Assembly: GCA_965227445.1 (NCBI GenBank)
Contig: OZ245751.1
Location: forward strand, 5,146,001-5,210,000
Source of the DNA: DT-110 sp030148525
GTDB lineage: Bacteria > Bacteroidota > Bacteroidia > Chitinophagales > Saprospiraceae
DNA: 64,000 bases
Direction: 5' to 3'
Shown here: one piece after another, positions 43,973 through 52,061 of the stretch
Numbering within the stretch: the stretch's first letter is position 1
Layout: every line of letters starts with the position of its first letter
Program-made: the position numbers and the translations under genes
The notes under the pieces: model-generated
What the model saw: only the letters and a program-made list of their open reading frames with translations
What the model was told of the DNA's origin: nothing
Databases searched by the model: none

Positions 43973-46132
43973 TCACTCCGACGGCTCGGCCAGGTGTCGG
44001 TCAAAGTATTCGATTATCTTGCCAAACAGGTAGCGGTTGTAATTCCGCTCACGGCTCCATCCATGCGTCGCACCCGGTGCGAACGCAAAGTCGAAGTCTT
44101 TGCCCTGTTTAATCAGTTCTTCAGCTAACACGGCCGTCGTCTTAAATGGTACCACATGGTCCTGCATACCGTGGATGAACAGGAGTTTATCCTCCAGATT
44201 CGCCGCATAGTTGATCGCTTTTCGTTCGAAGACCTCCGGGTGTGTCTGCGGGCGACGAACGATCGCGACGTCATCCGTACCAAAGAACTTCGGGTCAACA
44301 GCCGCCGCTGCAGCAACCCCCACCTGGAATAAGCCCGGCTTCATCAACAGCGAATAAACGGAGAGTGTGCCACCGTAACTGCTGCCCCAGATGCCGATGC
44401 GATCGGGATCGACATAATCCAGTGACTCCATGTAGGCAACGGCACTCGCATAATCCTCAATGTCCTGGTCGGCAAAGCCCAACAGGAACTCTTCACGGAA
44501 TGCCCGGCCATAACCGTTGCTGCCACGTGAATCCACCTGCACAATAATATATCCCTTCTTGGCCAACAGATGCTGTACGAGGCTATAGTTTCCGGCCCAG
44601 CGGTTCCTCGCTGTATTCGAATAAACGGGCCCGAACAGCACCGGATACTTCTTACCGGGCTGCATATTGGCAGGCTTCAGAATCCGGGCATGCAGCGTGT
44701 AGTCATCTACCAGACTGGGAAAACTAACGTATTCCGCAGCCGTCCAGGTTCGCTCCGTAAAGGCGGGCAAGGGCGAGTGGGTTACTCGCGTAGCGTCACC
44801 GCCCTCGCTGCTTGCCACGTAAAGCTCGGGCGGTGATGTGTCGTTGCTGTGCATGAACACCAGGTGCCGGCCATCCGGTGAAGGGTAGCCAACGTTCCGG
44901 CCCGAAAGACGCGTCACCTGCTCGGGATCACCACCGGACAAACTCCGGCGATACACGTGTTGTTCGTACGGATTAACGCCGTTGCCTGCATAAAACAGTG
45001 CATCACCAGCAATACTTGGGGCGGACAGTACATCGTAGGACGGATCTGTCAGGAGCTGCGGACGATCCCCGGACGGTGAGGCATCGATCGTATAAAGGCC
45101 GTAGCGATCACCCATATCACTTAAGAAAATGACCTTCTTCCCATCCGGATGCCAGGTAGATCCAAACGATGTGTACATGCGGCTCTCCCGAACGCCTCGC
45201 CAAATCTCACTCAATTGACTTTTCCCGGGTGCAAGGACGAACAACTTACGTTCAACTGCCGTGTCGGATGCGGTATCAATCAGCAGCGCACCGTCCGGTG
45301 ACCAGTTGAAGTCGATGATCTGGTTGGCGTGCGGGTCAGGCAAATCGAGGTACGTAATGGTACCGCTTTCTACATCGAGCAGGCCAACCCTGCGAATCTC
45401 GTTTGGATCGCCCGGGTAGCCACGGCGTACCTCGTTGGGATTGGTTTCGTCAGCAAGGTAATCCGGAAACGGCACCTTACGCATCTCGCGTCGGTCGACG
45501 GCGTGAAACGCGATGGTCTTACCATCCGGGGACCATTTATACGTTGGCCCGCTCCAAATGCCCGGACCGATTTCCCGTTCCGGTCGGCTATAGCGCCCCT
45601 TCCGTGAGCTCGAGAGACTGGGAATTCCGATCTCGGTGAGCTGGCGATTCTGTTTGGAAGTGAAGTCAGCAAGCCACAGGTCCCCGTTCCGTATATACGC
45701 TGCCTGGTTGCCGCTTGGCGATATCGACAGGTTATGTGCCCCTTCCTCGACGGGCATAAACCGGAGGTCGCCTCCCTGACTCAGTGATGTCCGCCATAGG
45801 TTGTTACCCCGCAGGCTGACGATAATATTTGCGTCGACCCAGGCAATATCTCGCACGGACGCGGATGCAGTATCGGAAATGAGGCGTACGTCCTTCCCAT
45901 CGCTGGTGGATACCCAGAGGCCGCGCCCGGGATTTCCCGGTTCACTCCAGGAAAAGGCGAAGTGCTCGCTGTTCGGTGCCCACGCAGGCCGGGACGGGGT
46001 TGTTCCCGTCAGTTTTGGCGTTGCGAACAGGTCATCAAGGGTGAGCTCACCTTTCTGTGCGGTGACTATTGCGGGCATCGCCATCAGTAAGCCTGTCACT
46101 ACCCATGTTTGCCAAAAAGAGATCTGTTGCAT
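43973..46132 (-). CDS. S9 family peptidase, DPP-IV/acylaminoacyl type
   Basis: 719 residues with a signal peptide (about 1-25, ending TAQ). The propeller region holds SPDGKTIAFHAVDRREM and YPSPDGRHLVFMH. The catalytic domain has the nucleophile elbow WGSSYGGTLS, the Asp in FIHGMQDHVVPF and the His in GATHGWS. It should hydrolyse peptides in the periplasm. The gene is distinctly GC-richer than its AT-rich neighbours at 42086 and 46416 and looks transferred. It is also unlike the S9 peptidase at 35160 in sequence, so it is not a local duplicate. Confidence 0.9.
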   Translation of the reverse strand: MQQISFWQTWVVTGLLMAMPAIVTAQKGELTLDDLFATPKLTGTTPSRPAWAPNSEHFAFSWSEPGNPGRGLWVSTSDGKDVRLISDTASASVRDIAWVDANIIVSLRGNNLWRTSLSQGGDLRFMPVEEGAHNLSISPSGNQAAYIRNGDLWLADFTSKQNRQLTEIGIPSLSSSRKGRYSRPEREIGPGIWSGPTYKWSPDGKTIAFHAVDRREMRKVPFPDYLADETNPNEVRRGYPGDPNEIRRVGLLDVESGTITYLDLPDPHANQIIDFNWSPDGALLIDTASDTAVERKLFVLAPGKSQLSEIWRGVRESRMYTSFGSTWHPDGKKVIFLSDMGDRYGLYTIDASPSGDRPQLLTDPSYDVLSAPSIAGDALFYAGNGVNPYEQHVYRRSLSGGDPEQVTRLSGRNVGYPSPDGRHLVFMHSNDTSPPELYVASSEGGDATRVTHSPLPAFTERTWTAAEYVSFPSLVDDYTLHARILKPANMQPGKKYPVLFGPVYSNTARNRWAGNYSLVQHLLAKKGYIIVQVDSRGSNGYGRAFREEFLLGFADQDIEDYASAVAYMESLDYVDPDRIGIWGSSYGGTLSVYSLLMKPGLFQVGVAAAAAVDPKFFGTDDVAIVRRPQTHPEVFERKAINYAANLEDKLLFIHGMQDHVVPFKTTAVLAEELIKQGKDFDFAFAPGATHGWSRERNYNRYLFGKIIEYFDRHLAEPSE

Positions 46133-46298
46133 GTGTTTACTTTAGTAACTGTTTAGAAGCCATCTCAAAAACATCCTTCTATTTTCAATGCCTTATGGCG
46201 ATTTAAGGAATTCTTAACCGGACACTACGGATGTAAAATGTATAATTGTTTTCAAACAATTACCGTAAAACGCAATTTAAAACCTGGCAAGTTGCAAC

Positions 46299-46372
46299 TA
46301 TACCACTTCCGAATTGGTTTGGTGTCCGAGCACGAAGTACCTTGTAGCACAACCACTTCGTGGTCGGTATAA
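46299..46372. repeat. MITE-like dispersed element, inverted complete copy (E)
   Basis: Read on the minus strand this segment starts TTATACCGACCACGAAGTGG, has GTACTTCGTGCTCGGAC in the middle and ends TTCGGAAGTGGTATA. It is copy A in reverse orientation with about ten changes. It lies 44 bases upstream of the next gene. Confidence 0.8.
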
Positions 46373-46415
46373 CTTCGATGTCAAGGATGCGATCAACAAA
46401 AATTAACCCTAATAA

Positions 46416-47783
46416 ATGAGAAAAATACCGTTTTTACTGATTCTGGCCTGCTTCGCTTTTACTGCTCCTTTAATAAGTCAGACTTTAGTTGACAATTCCG
46501 ACGTACCCAATAAACTCCGGGTGTTTATCGATGGTTGTGAGCGGCGGGACGGAGGCTGTGATATTGATTTTATCCGAACGGAAATTACAGCGGTTGACTT
46601 CTACAGGGACAATCAAACGGCTGATCTCTTTCTGCTGATTATCAATAACGAATCCGGTGGCGGTGGAAGACAATATCAACTTTTGTTTATCGGTCAACAA
46701 AACATCCATGCGGGAAGGAGGGATACCCTTTACGTAAATACCAAACAGACGGATACCGACTATGAAGTGCGGGAAAAACTGACCCGATTTATCAAATTAG
46801 GTTTAGCTCCCTTTGTTGCGAAAACCAAAGCCGGAGAGAATATCGAAATCAATATGAAGACTGGCGCCGGCCCTGAAGAAGAAGTCGTGCAGGAAACCGT
46901 TGACCCCTGGAATTATTGGGTCTTTAATATGGGTGCCGATGCGAACATTGAATTAGAGGAATTGAGCAGGGACATTAACCTTGGTGCAGACGTCAATATT
47001 AACCGGATCACGGATGAATGGAAAATCAACCTATCGGGAAGAATAGAGGAAAGGCTGAGGAGAACGATTCGAAAAGAACCAAGAGTGGATGAAAATGGCG
47101 ATCCGGTTCTCGACGAAGAGGGTAATCCGATTATCGATGAAGTTGAAAGTAGTTTTGATGTATCGGAATTTGGATTTGGTCACCAGTTGGTGAAGTCTAT
47201 GTCACCCCAATGGTCTTATGGATACGATATAGAAGGCCTTCAGAATACGCGCTTTAATTATCAGTTTCAGACTCGTTTCAGACCCGCCATAGAGTACAAT
47301 TTTTTTCCGGAATCAGAGCAGAACTCCAGATTTCTGAGGGTCAATTATGGGGTTGAAGTACGGCATAATAAATATGTCGAAGAAACGATTAACGGTGTTA
47401 CCGAAGAAACCAGGGTCCTCCATAGTTTGAGAGCCAGTCTGGGACTAAATCAACGTTGGGGTACCCTGGAAGTGGGATACCGTTTGAGAAATTACCTGGA
47501 TGATTTTAGCTCCTGGACCACAGGTATGAATATCAGGGCCGATGTCAGGATCACCGGGAACTTTTCCATCTTTATGAGGGTGGAGGGCAACTACGTGCAG
47601 GATCAGATTTACCTGGCAGCTGGCGATTTCTCCGAACAGGATATTTTGAGCGGGCGGGTAACCTTACCTTCAGCCTATACTATTGAATCCAGATTTGGGT
47701 TCAATTATCGGTTTGGTTCTAATCTCAATAACTTCGTAAATCGAAGATTTTTTGGAAGAGCCAATTTTGTTGGGAATGATTAG
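46416..47783 (+). CDS. Exported protein, probable outer-membrane beta-barrel
   Basis: 455 residues with a signal peptide (about 1-22, ending ISQ). The first 130 residues form a domain with three cysteines (FIDGCERRDGGCDIDF) and FIGQQNIHAGRRDTLYV. From about 170 the sequence alternates hydrophobic and polar residues in strands (NWVFNMGADANIEL-like; GVEVRHNKYVEETINGV; EVGYRLRNYLDDFSSW) to the end. An acidic insert (DENGDPVLDEEGNPIIDE) near 230 looks like a surface loop. No family is recognised. The gene is flanked by a MITE-like repeat on the left and an attC-like palindrome on the right. Confidence 0.6.
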   Translation: MRKIPFLLILACFAFTAPLISQTLVDNSDVPNKLRVFIDGCERRDGGCDIDFIRTEITAVDFYRDNQTADLFLLIINNESGGGGRQYQLLFIGQQNIHAGRRDTLYVNTKQTDTDYEVREKLTRFIKLGLAPFVAKTKAGENIEINMKTGAGPEEEVVQETVDPWNYWVFNMGADANIELEELSRDINLGADVNINRITDEWKINLSGRIEERLRRTIRKEPRVDENGDPVLDEEGNPIIDEVESSFDVSEFGFGHQLVKSMSPQWSYGYDIEGLQNTRFNYQFQTRFRPAIEYNFFPESEQNSRFLRVNYGVEVRHNKYVEETINGVTEETRVLHSLRASLGLNQRWGTLEVGYRLRNYLDDFSSWTTGMNIRADVRITGNFSIFMRVEGNYVQDQIYLAAGDFSEQDILSGRVTLPSAYTIESRFGFNYRFGSNLNNFVNRRFFGRANFVGND

Positions 47784-47811
47784 CAGGCATCATGCTGGGC
47801 AATTCAGGATA

Positions 47812-47968
47812 CGGCACGGCCGAAAGTAGGGTGGCGCCAGCAACGGTTTAGTATATGAAAAGTAGGCGATTTCGAAGCACTAGACTTTCAGTTAAGCACA
47901 TAGTTTGATACGAACAAAACCCTTGATATTATTACTATTTCGCCCATTTTTTATATACATTGTTATCT
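47812..47968. repeat. attC-like long imperfect palindrome 1
   Basis: A left arm (47849-47869, TAGTATATGAAAAGTAGG...) pairs with a right arm (47940-47959) with a few mismatches. The ends are CAACGG (47841-47846) and CATTGTTA (47958-47965). The preceding bases GGTGGCGCCAGCAACGG (47830-47846) also match the end of palindrome 2 (GGCGTCAGCAACGG). Length about 120 bases, stop codon of the haemoglobin gene within its right end. Confidence 0.6.
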
Positions 47969-48370
47969 GCTGGCTTTTTTATTTTCAGGTCTATTATTCC
48001 ATATAGTTAAAAATTGTCCCGTGGACATTTTACGAGCTGATTGTTTTGCTTTTAAAGCTAGTTCTCCTTCAAAAAGTTGGTCGATTGTTTCGAACCAAAG
48101 TTGTAGCCAAGTTCCAAAGTGGATTTGAGTTATAGAATGGTTCAAATTTTTGTCAACGTTTATGTGTTTCATTGACGGACTCCCTTTAAACTTTGCTATT
48201 CCAAATAAATTGGTTTCCCAAAAATCAGTCAGTTTTTCAAGGTGTTCTGGCCACTGTTCTTCCGAAATATGGCTATTGAAAATTGGACCTAATACTTCAT
48301 TCTTTCGAATTTTTGCGTAAAACGTGTGTACTAATTTACTAATGTCTTCACGACTATTTATTGTATCCAT
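47963..48370 (-). CDS. Group III truncated haemoglobin
   Basis: 135 residues. The blocks REDISKLVHTFYAKIRKNEV, GPIFNSHISEEQWPEHLEKL and FWETNLFG are those of group III truncated globins, and the helix F/G region includes HFGTWLQLWFETIDQLF with the proximal His. The fold binds haem and in the characterised Campylobacter member (Ctb) handles oxygen and peroxide or nitric oxide chemistry. The gene follows the cupin gene by four bases on the same strand, so the two are co-transcribed. The pair is bounded by attC-like palindromes at 47812 and 48741. Confidence 0.88.
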   Translation of the reverse strand: MDTINSREDISKLVHTFYAKIRKNEVLGPIFNSHISEEQWPEHLEKLTDFWETNLFGIAKFKGSPSMKHINVDKNLNHSITQIHFGTWLQLWFETIDQLFEGELALKAKQSARKMSTGQFLTIWNNRPENKKASR

Positions 48371-48374
48371 TACA

Positions 48375-48719
48375 TTAAGAATTATCAGCGACTTTCTTTA
48401 CTCTAGAGACATCATCTAATTTGGATAATGTTAAACGAACAATGCTGTCTTTTTTAGCTGTCAAATCATGATAAACATTGCTTTCCAACGTAATAATATC
48501 TCCCGCTTGTAGCAATTTTATTTCATCTCCTATTCCAAAGTCTATTTTACCTTCTAAAATATGAACAATAATAGGATACGGAGCTTTATGCTCTTTCATT
48601 GTTTGTCCATTTTTCAAAAGAATTCTAATCTCCTTTGAAAATGAAGTTTCCAAAATAACTTTAGTGACAATCCGATTATCACTATATTCTATATTTTCAT
48701 TAAATGACTTGATATTCAT
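48375..48719 (-). CDS. Single-domain cupin
   Basis: 114 residues from ATG 48719; the longer frame to 48941 runs through the palindromic repeat and is not coding. The cupin core is clear: a first motif area LLKNGQTMKEHKAPYPIIVH, ILEGKIDFGIGDEIKLLQAG, and the second motif DIITLESNVYHDLTAKKD. Metal-ligand histidines are seen at HKAPYPIIVH and VYHDL, with some substitution. Small cupins next to group III globins occur in other Bacteroidota, where the pair is thought to act in nitrogen-oxide stress; that role is an inference. Confidence 0.82.
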   Translation of the reverse strand: MNIKSFNENIEYSDNRIVTKVILETSFSKEIRILLKNGQTMKEHKAPYPIIVHILEGKIDFGIGDEIKLLQAGDIITLESNVYHDLTAKKDSIVRLTLSKLDDVSRVKKVADNS

Positions 48720-48740
48720 TTCGTTCTTTTTATATGCTTG

Positions 48741-48995
48741 CAGATAACGAACGAGCGCGATGCGCAGTCCGAGGGGAAGAAAAAGTGTTCCGCGAAGCGT
48801 CAACATTTTTTCGAGCCGAAGGATTGCGTTTGCGTGGTGTTGTGCGATGGCCGACCGTAGGGAAGGTCCATCGCATGACACCCGCGCATCGCGCTCGTTC
48901 GTTGCTGACGCCTCCGACCGAAGGGAGGATGGCGTCAGCAACGGATCGGCGACATGCGTCGTAGGCGATAGCCTATGATCGTCATCGTCGCTTGT
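48741..48995. repeat. attC-like multi-hairpin palindrome 2
   Basis: AACGAACGAGCGCGATGCGC (48746-48765) is the exact reverse complement of 48884-48903. Inside, TGCGATGG/CCATCGCA (48843-48850, 48868-48875) forms a nested stem. It is followed by TTGCTGACGCC/GGCGTCAGCAA (48902-48912, 48931-48941), then TAGGC-GATA-GCCTA near 48961-48974. The outer ends are GATAACG and CTTGTTATAC. The loops of the last two large stems share CCGACCGWAGGGA. Confidence 0.65.
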
Positions 48996-49004
48996 TATAC
49001 ACAG

Positions 49005-49508
49005 TTATTCATTCTTTATTTTGTTTATCGTTTCTTGAAATTTGTTCCACTTTATTGAAGGATAGTCTTGAATTATTATCGTACTGTCCGTATACATTAC
49101 ATGATTGACAACCCCTGACATGGAGACAAATTCATCATTATTAATTCGTGCTGCTATTAGTTCTTGAATTGAACTCGAAATAATTGCCTTTAACTCTTTA
49201 GTTGCAATTAATCTATAACTTTCAAACAGGATTGGTTGACCTGTGAACCAATATATTTTCTCTTTTGAATTTGGTTCTGGAGGATCTGGTGGACCTGCTT
49301 TTCCTTGATATTCTGTGTAATCAATCATTAGCTGTTCGGAATTACTATCTCTATACATTTTTAAGAAATAGGTATTACCTCCCCATTCACCATATTTATC
49401 ATCAGTTTGAAACATAATTAACTCATTATTAAACTGAATTGAACTAAAATTATAGACTTCATCCTTGTCTTCGTTTTGATCTGAACATCCGCTATTCAAT
49501 AATAGAAG
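49005..49508 (-). pseudogene. Lipoprotein gene cut in its signal peptide by the IS3-family element
   Basis: The frame encodes a 164-residue body (YFLKMYRDSNSEQLMIDYTE; KWNKFQETINKIKNE at the end) with no known domain. Its N-terminus, read from the IS border, is LLLLNSGCSDQNED, which is the last part of a lipoprotein signal peptide with Cys after NSG. The initiator and the basic start of the signal peptide are missing because the next base is the first base of the IS3 left end (49509). A TTG at 49499 could restart translation but would give no export signal. Confidence 0.7.
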
Positions 49509-49537
49509 TGTTTTGGCCCCCTAAAAGGTCGGATTGG

Positions 49538-49559
49538 ATTACAGTTCAAAAACTGTAAT
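49538..49559 (+). promoter_or_regulatory. Hairpin just upstream of orfA
   Basis: ATTACAGTT-CAAA-AACTGTAAT gives a nine-base perfect stem ending eight bases before the orfA ATG (49567). In insertion sequences such a stem can block translation from outside transcripts. Confidence 0.5.
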
Positions 49560-49566
49560 TTTGACT

Positions 49567-49857
49567 ATGGCTAAGAAACGTAAATTCACCCTGCAAGACA
49601 AGCTGGCGATCATTAAGGAAGCCTCCGCAAAAGGCGTCACTGAGACGCTTGCCAAGTACGATGTCTATCCGGCCACCTACTACTCCTGGAAAAGGAAGCT
49701 TAAGGAGATGGGCGAGGAAGGCTTTCAGCATGGGATGACCTCCAAGAAACTACGTCAGATTAAGGCACTCGAGAAGGAGAACCAACAGCTTAAAGAATTG
49801 GTGGCGGAGAAAGAATTATTGATTCGAGCCTTGAAAGAGGCCCGGGTAAAGCCCTGA
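49567..49857 (+). CDS. IS3-family OrfA (helix-turn-helix protein)
   Basis: 96 residues from ATG 49567. The N-terminus FTLQDKLAIIKEASAKGVTE, followed by TLAKYDVYPATYYSWKRKL, is the HTH of IS3-family OrfA proteins. A leucine-zipper-like stretch follows (IKALEKENQQLKELVAEKEL). It ends at 49857, and the OrfB frame is already open in the -1/+2 phase from about 49850, so a frameshifted OrfAB fusion is possible, but no strong slippery run is seen. Confidence 0.88.
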   Translation: MAKKRKFTLQDKLAIIKEASAKGVTETLAKYDVYPATYYSWKRKLKEMGEEGFQHGMTSKKLRQIKALEKENQQLKELVAEKELLIRALKEARVKP

Positions 49858-49910
49858 GCCCGTCCGAGAAGCGGTCACGTGTACGCAGCTACCAAAGTCA
49901 GGGTCTTCGT

Positions 49911-50963
49911 TTGGCCCTGGCTTTGGAAGCCTTTGGTTTAACACGCCATCAGTATTACTACCGGGCTAAAGGCCGTAGTGGTAAGGATGGACGTTCTCGG
50001 CCGGGCTGTTCGGCCTCCACTCATACGCTTCATTTTTCTGTTGACGGTGTAGTCAGTGAGCGTCCCAACCAGGAGGTGGTAGATATTATTCAAACGGTAC
50101 AGCGAGACGATGATCTGCGGTGTGGCTATAAGCGCATGACTGCCTATTTGCACTTGCGGGGGTATCAAATCAATCACAAGAAAGTATACCGCCTGATGCT
50201 AGTAAACGACCTATTATTGAGTCGATTAGCCAAAGTGGACCGCAGGTATGTAACTCACAGATGTGCCCGGCCGGAGCAGCCACTCACACTACTGGAAATG
50301 GACATTAAGATGGTCTGGGTGGAAGAACACCAACGCTATGCTTTCATCCTGACGATCCTGGATACCTTCAACCGCGTGGCGCTGAACTGGGAGCTGGGCT
50401 ACAGCATGAAATGGGCAGATGTACGCCGCGCCTGGGAATGGGTCATTGAACACCACCTACAGCCAGCAGATTTGCTCGCCAAAGGATTACATATTGAAAT
50501 TCGTAATGATAATGGGCCTCAATTTCTGGCCAGTCGCCTTCAGGAGTTCTTTGCCGACAACCATCTGGTTCAGGTATTTACTCACCCGTATACGCCACAA
50601 GAGAATGGCCACGTGGAGAGTTTTCACGCGATCCTTTCACAGGCCCTGGCTCACGAACACTTCTGGACCTTACAGCAACTGGAGGCTCGTCTGGCGATCT
50701 TCTACGATAAGTATAATAACGAACGTATTCATTCCGCTACGGCTTACTTACCCCCACAGGTCTTCCAGAAGGCATGGGAAGAGGGATTTATCGAGCTCAA
50801 GCAAGGAAAACGAAAAAAGACTATCTTTCGCTTGAAAGTACCCCGTTATCAACTATCGGGTTACTTGAAACTGGAGGGAGCATCTCGCTCTGCTTCGGAT
50901 CGGCTCGATGCCGATTCGCAGCAGCCGGAGTGTAATAAAATGGTGAGCGGCGCCGTCACCTAA
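49911..50963 (+). CDS. IS3-family OrfB (DDE transposase)
   Basis: 350 residues from TTG 49911; the frame is open back to about 49850 without an ATG (SEKRSRVRSYQSQGLRLALA), so the natural product may be made by frameshift from OrfA. The catalytic triad is D131 (MDIKMVW), D200 (NDNGPQF) and E236 (GHVESFH), with exactly 35 residues between the last two, the D,D(35)E arrangement. An HTH_21-like region lies at about 55-100. The protein should be active, since no stop or frame damage is seen. Confidence 0.88.
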   Translation: MALALEAFGLTRHQYYYRAKGRSGKDGRSRPGCSASTHTLHFSVDGVVSERPNQEVVDIIQTVQRDDDLRCGYKRMTAYLHLRGYQINHKKVYRLMLVNDLLLSRLAKVDRRYVTHRCARPEQPLTLLEMDIKMVWVEEHQRYAFILTILDTFNRVALNWELGYSMKWADVRRAWEWVIEHHLQPADLLAKGLHIEIRNDNGPQFLASRLQEFFADNHLVQVFTHPYTPQENGHVESFHAILSQALAHEHFWTLQQLEARLAIFYDKYNNERIHSATAYLPPQVFQKAWEEGFIELKQGKRKKTIFRLKVPRYQLSGYLKLEGASRSASDRLDADSQQPECNKMVSGAVT

Positions 50964-51083
50964 CACAACCTTCGGTATGACTATCAACCGTCGGTCGCAT
51001 CTCGCTAATGCAAAGATATTAATAGGACAATCTATTATTCAAACCGAACTGTTCGAAAGTCCGATTAATAGGGGGGCAAACCA

Positions 51084-51827
51084 CTGGGCATCCACTACCG
51101 TTTGGACATTATAGCCTACCTCGACGATTTGGCGACGAACTATCATGGCCCGGCTATCCTCGTCCACAGTCGATATTTGATCTACCTGTTGATCAGCCAG
51201 CTCCTTTTCCAGCACTTCGTATTTGGAGCGTCGCTCTTCTGCATGATCAATTTGAGCGTGGATCTCCATTTTATCTGCTCTTTCATCAGCTTGCTCCAGT
51301 GATTGGATATACCTTTTGATCAAGTCGTCGTAGTAGGCTTTGTGCCGATCAATTTTCTTTTGATTGTAATTATTCTTCTTCGAGTTTTGGGCGCGGAATT
51401 TACTGCCATCCAGAGCAAGAATTTCTTTGCCCAGCAAGTTGCATTGATCTAAAAGAGACACAAATTGGCGGAAGACGTTCTGTAGGGCTCTCGGGTGATC
51501 TGCCCGGAAGGCGGCGATGGTGCGGTATTTAGGGCGCAGCCCCTTTAGCAGCCACCAAAGCTCCACATTGCACTCACATTCACGAGCCAATCCTCGTGAA
51601 GAACGTACCTTGTTTAAATACCCATAGATATACAGCTTAAGCAAATCCCCTGGATGGAAGGGCGGGCTTCCTGTCGATTTGGCTTGCGCTTTTTGGAAGC
51701 CTAAACCGCTAAGATCAAGGCTATCGACAAAGGCATCGATAGCTCGTACCGGATGATCTGATCCAATTTGATCTTCCAGCGAAAAAAAGAACAACTGGTG
51801 CCGATCAGTACCGCTTTGGTGGGCCAT
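51084..51827 (-). pseudogene. IS1182-family transposase, 5' half
   Basis: About 248 codons match the start of IS1182-type transposases: HQLFFFSLEDQIGSDHPVRA, then PPFHPGDLLKLYIYGYLNKV, RSSRGLARECECNVELWWLL and RTIAAFRADHPRAL, with the first catalytic Asp in ILALDGSKF. The frame runs into the IS3 right end after VGYNVQTVVDAQW and picks up a few foreign residues (to 51039). The second half of the protein, with the remaining catalytic residues, is nowhere in the window. Confidence 0.85.
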
Positions 51828-51930
51828 GGGGTATTAGGTGTTGATCTTATTCAAAATACGAATTTCAAGACCGAAAAGTAAATAATGGATAAACCGTTTT
51901 GGTGAGTTTTTGCACAGTCTGACGGTTTGG

Positions 51931-52030
51931 CTATACGCAGTGTCCCGAAGGGCATTGCGTATAGGTTTTGTTGTACAAAACCTAAAGGTAACTGAAGCGG
52001 GTGCCTAAGCTTCCAATCAGTTACCTTTAG
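51931..52030. repeat. Three consecutive hairpins upstream of the recombinase
   Basis: CTATACGCAGTG/CATTGCGTATAG (51931-51942, 51953-51964), AGGTTTTG/CAAAACCT (51963-51970, 51976-51983) and CTAAAGGTAACTGA/TCAGTTACCTTTAG (51982-51995, 52017-52030) follow each other. The last is extended by GAAGC/GCTTC with a CAAT bulge. They may be the left end of the IS91-type element or another attC-like site. No gene lies in 51828-52061. Confidence 0.6.
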
Positions 52031-52061
52031 TTCTATTTCATATGCTTTAAAATTCAAAATG

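Larger units (their letters stand above)
49509..51083 (+). mobile_element. IS3-family insertion sequence
   Basis: The left end TGTTTTGGCCCCCTAAAAGG and the right end, read in reverse complement as TGGTTTGCCCCCCTATTAAT, are imperfect terminal inverted repeats of about 28 bases with the TG...CA termini of this family. The 1575-base unit contains overlapping-type orfA and orfB genes on the plus strand. The bases on the two sides (GAAG and CTGG) are not a target duplication, so DNA next to one end was lost or rearranged after insertion. The element splits an IS1182-family transposase on the right and a lipoprotein gene on the left. Confidence 0.85.

Noticed and set aside
48720..48941. 74-residue N-terminal extension of the cupin
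   Set aside because: It is translated from the multi-hairpin palindrome; cupin homology starts after ATG 48719.
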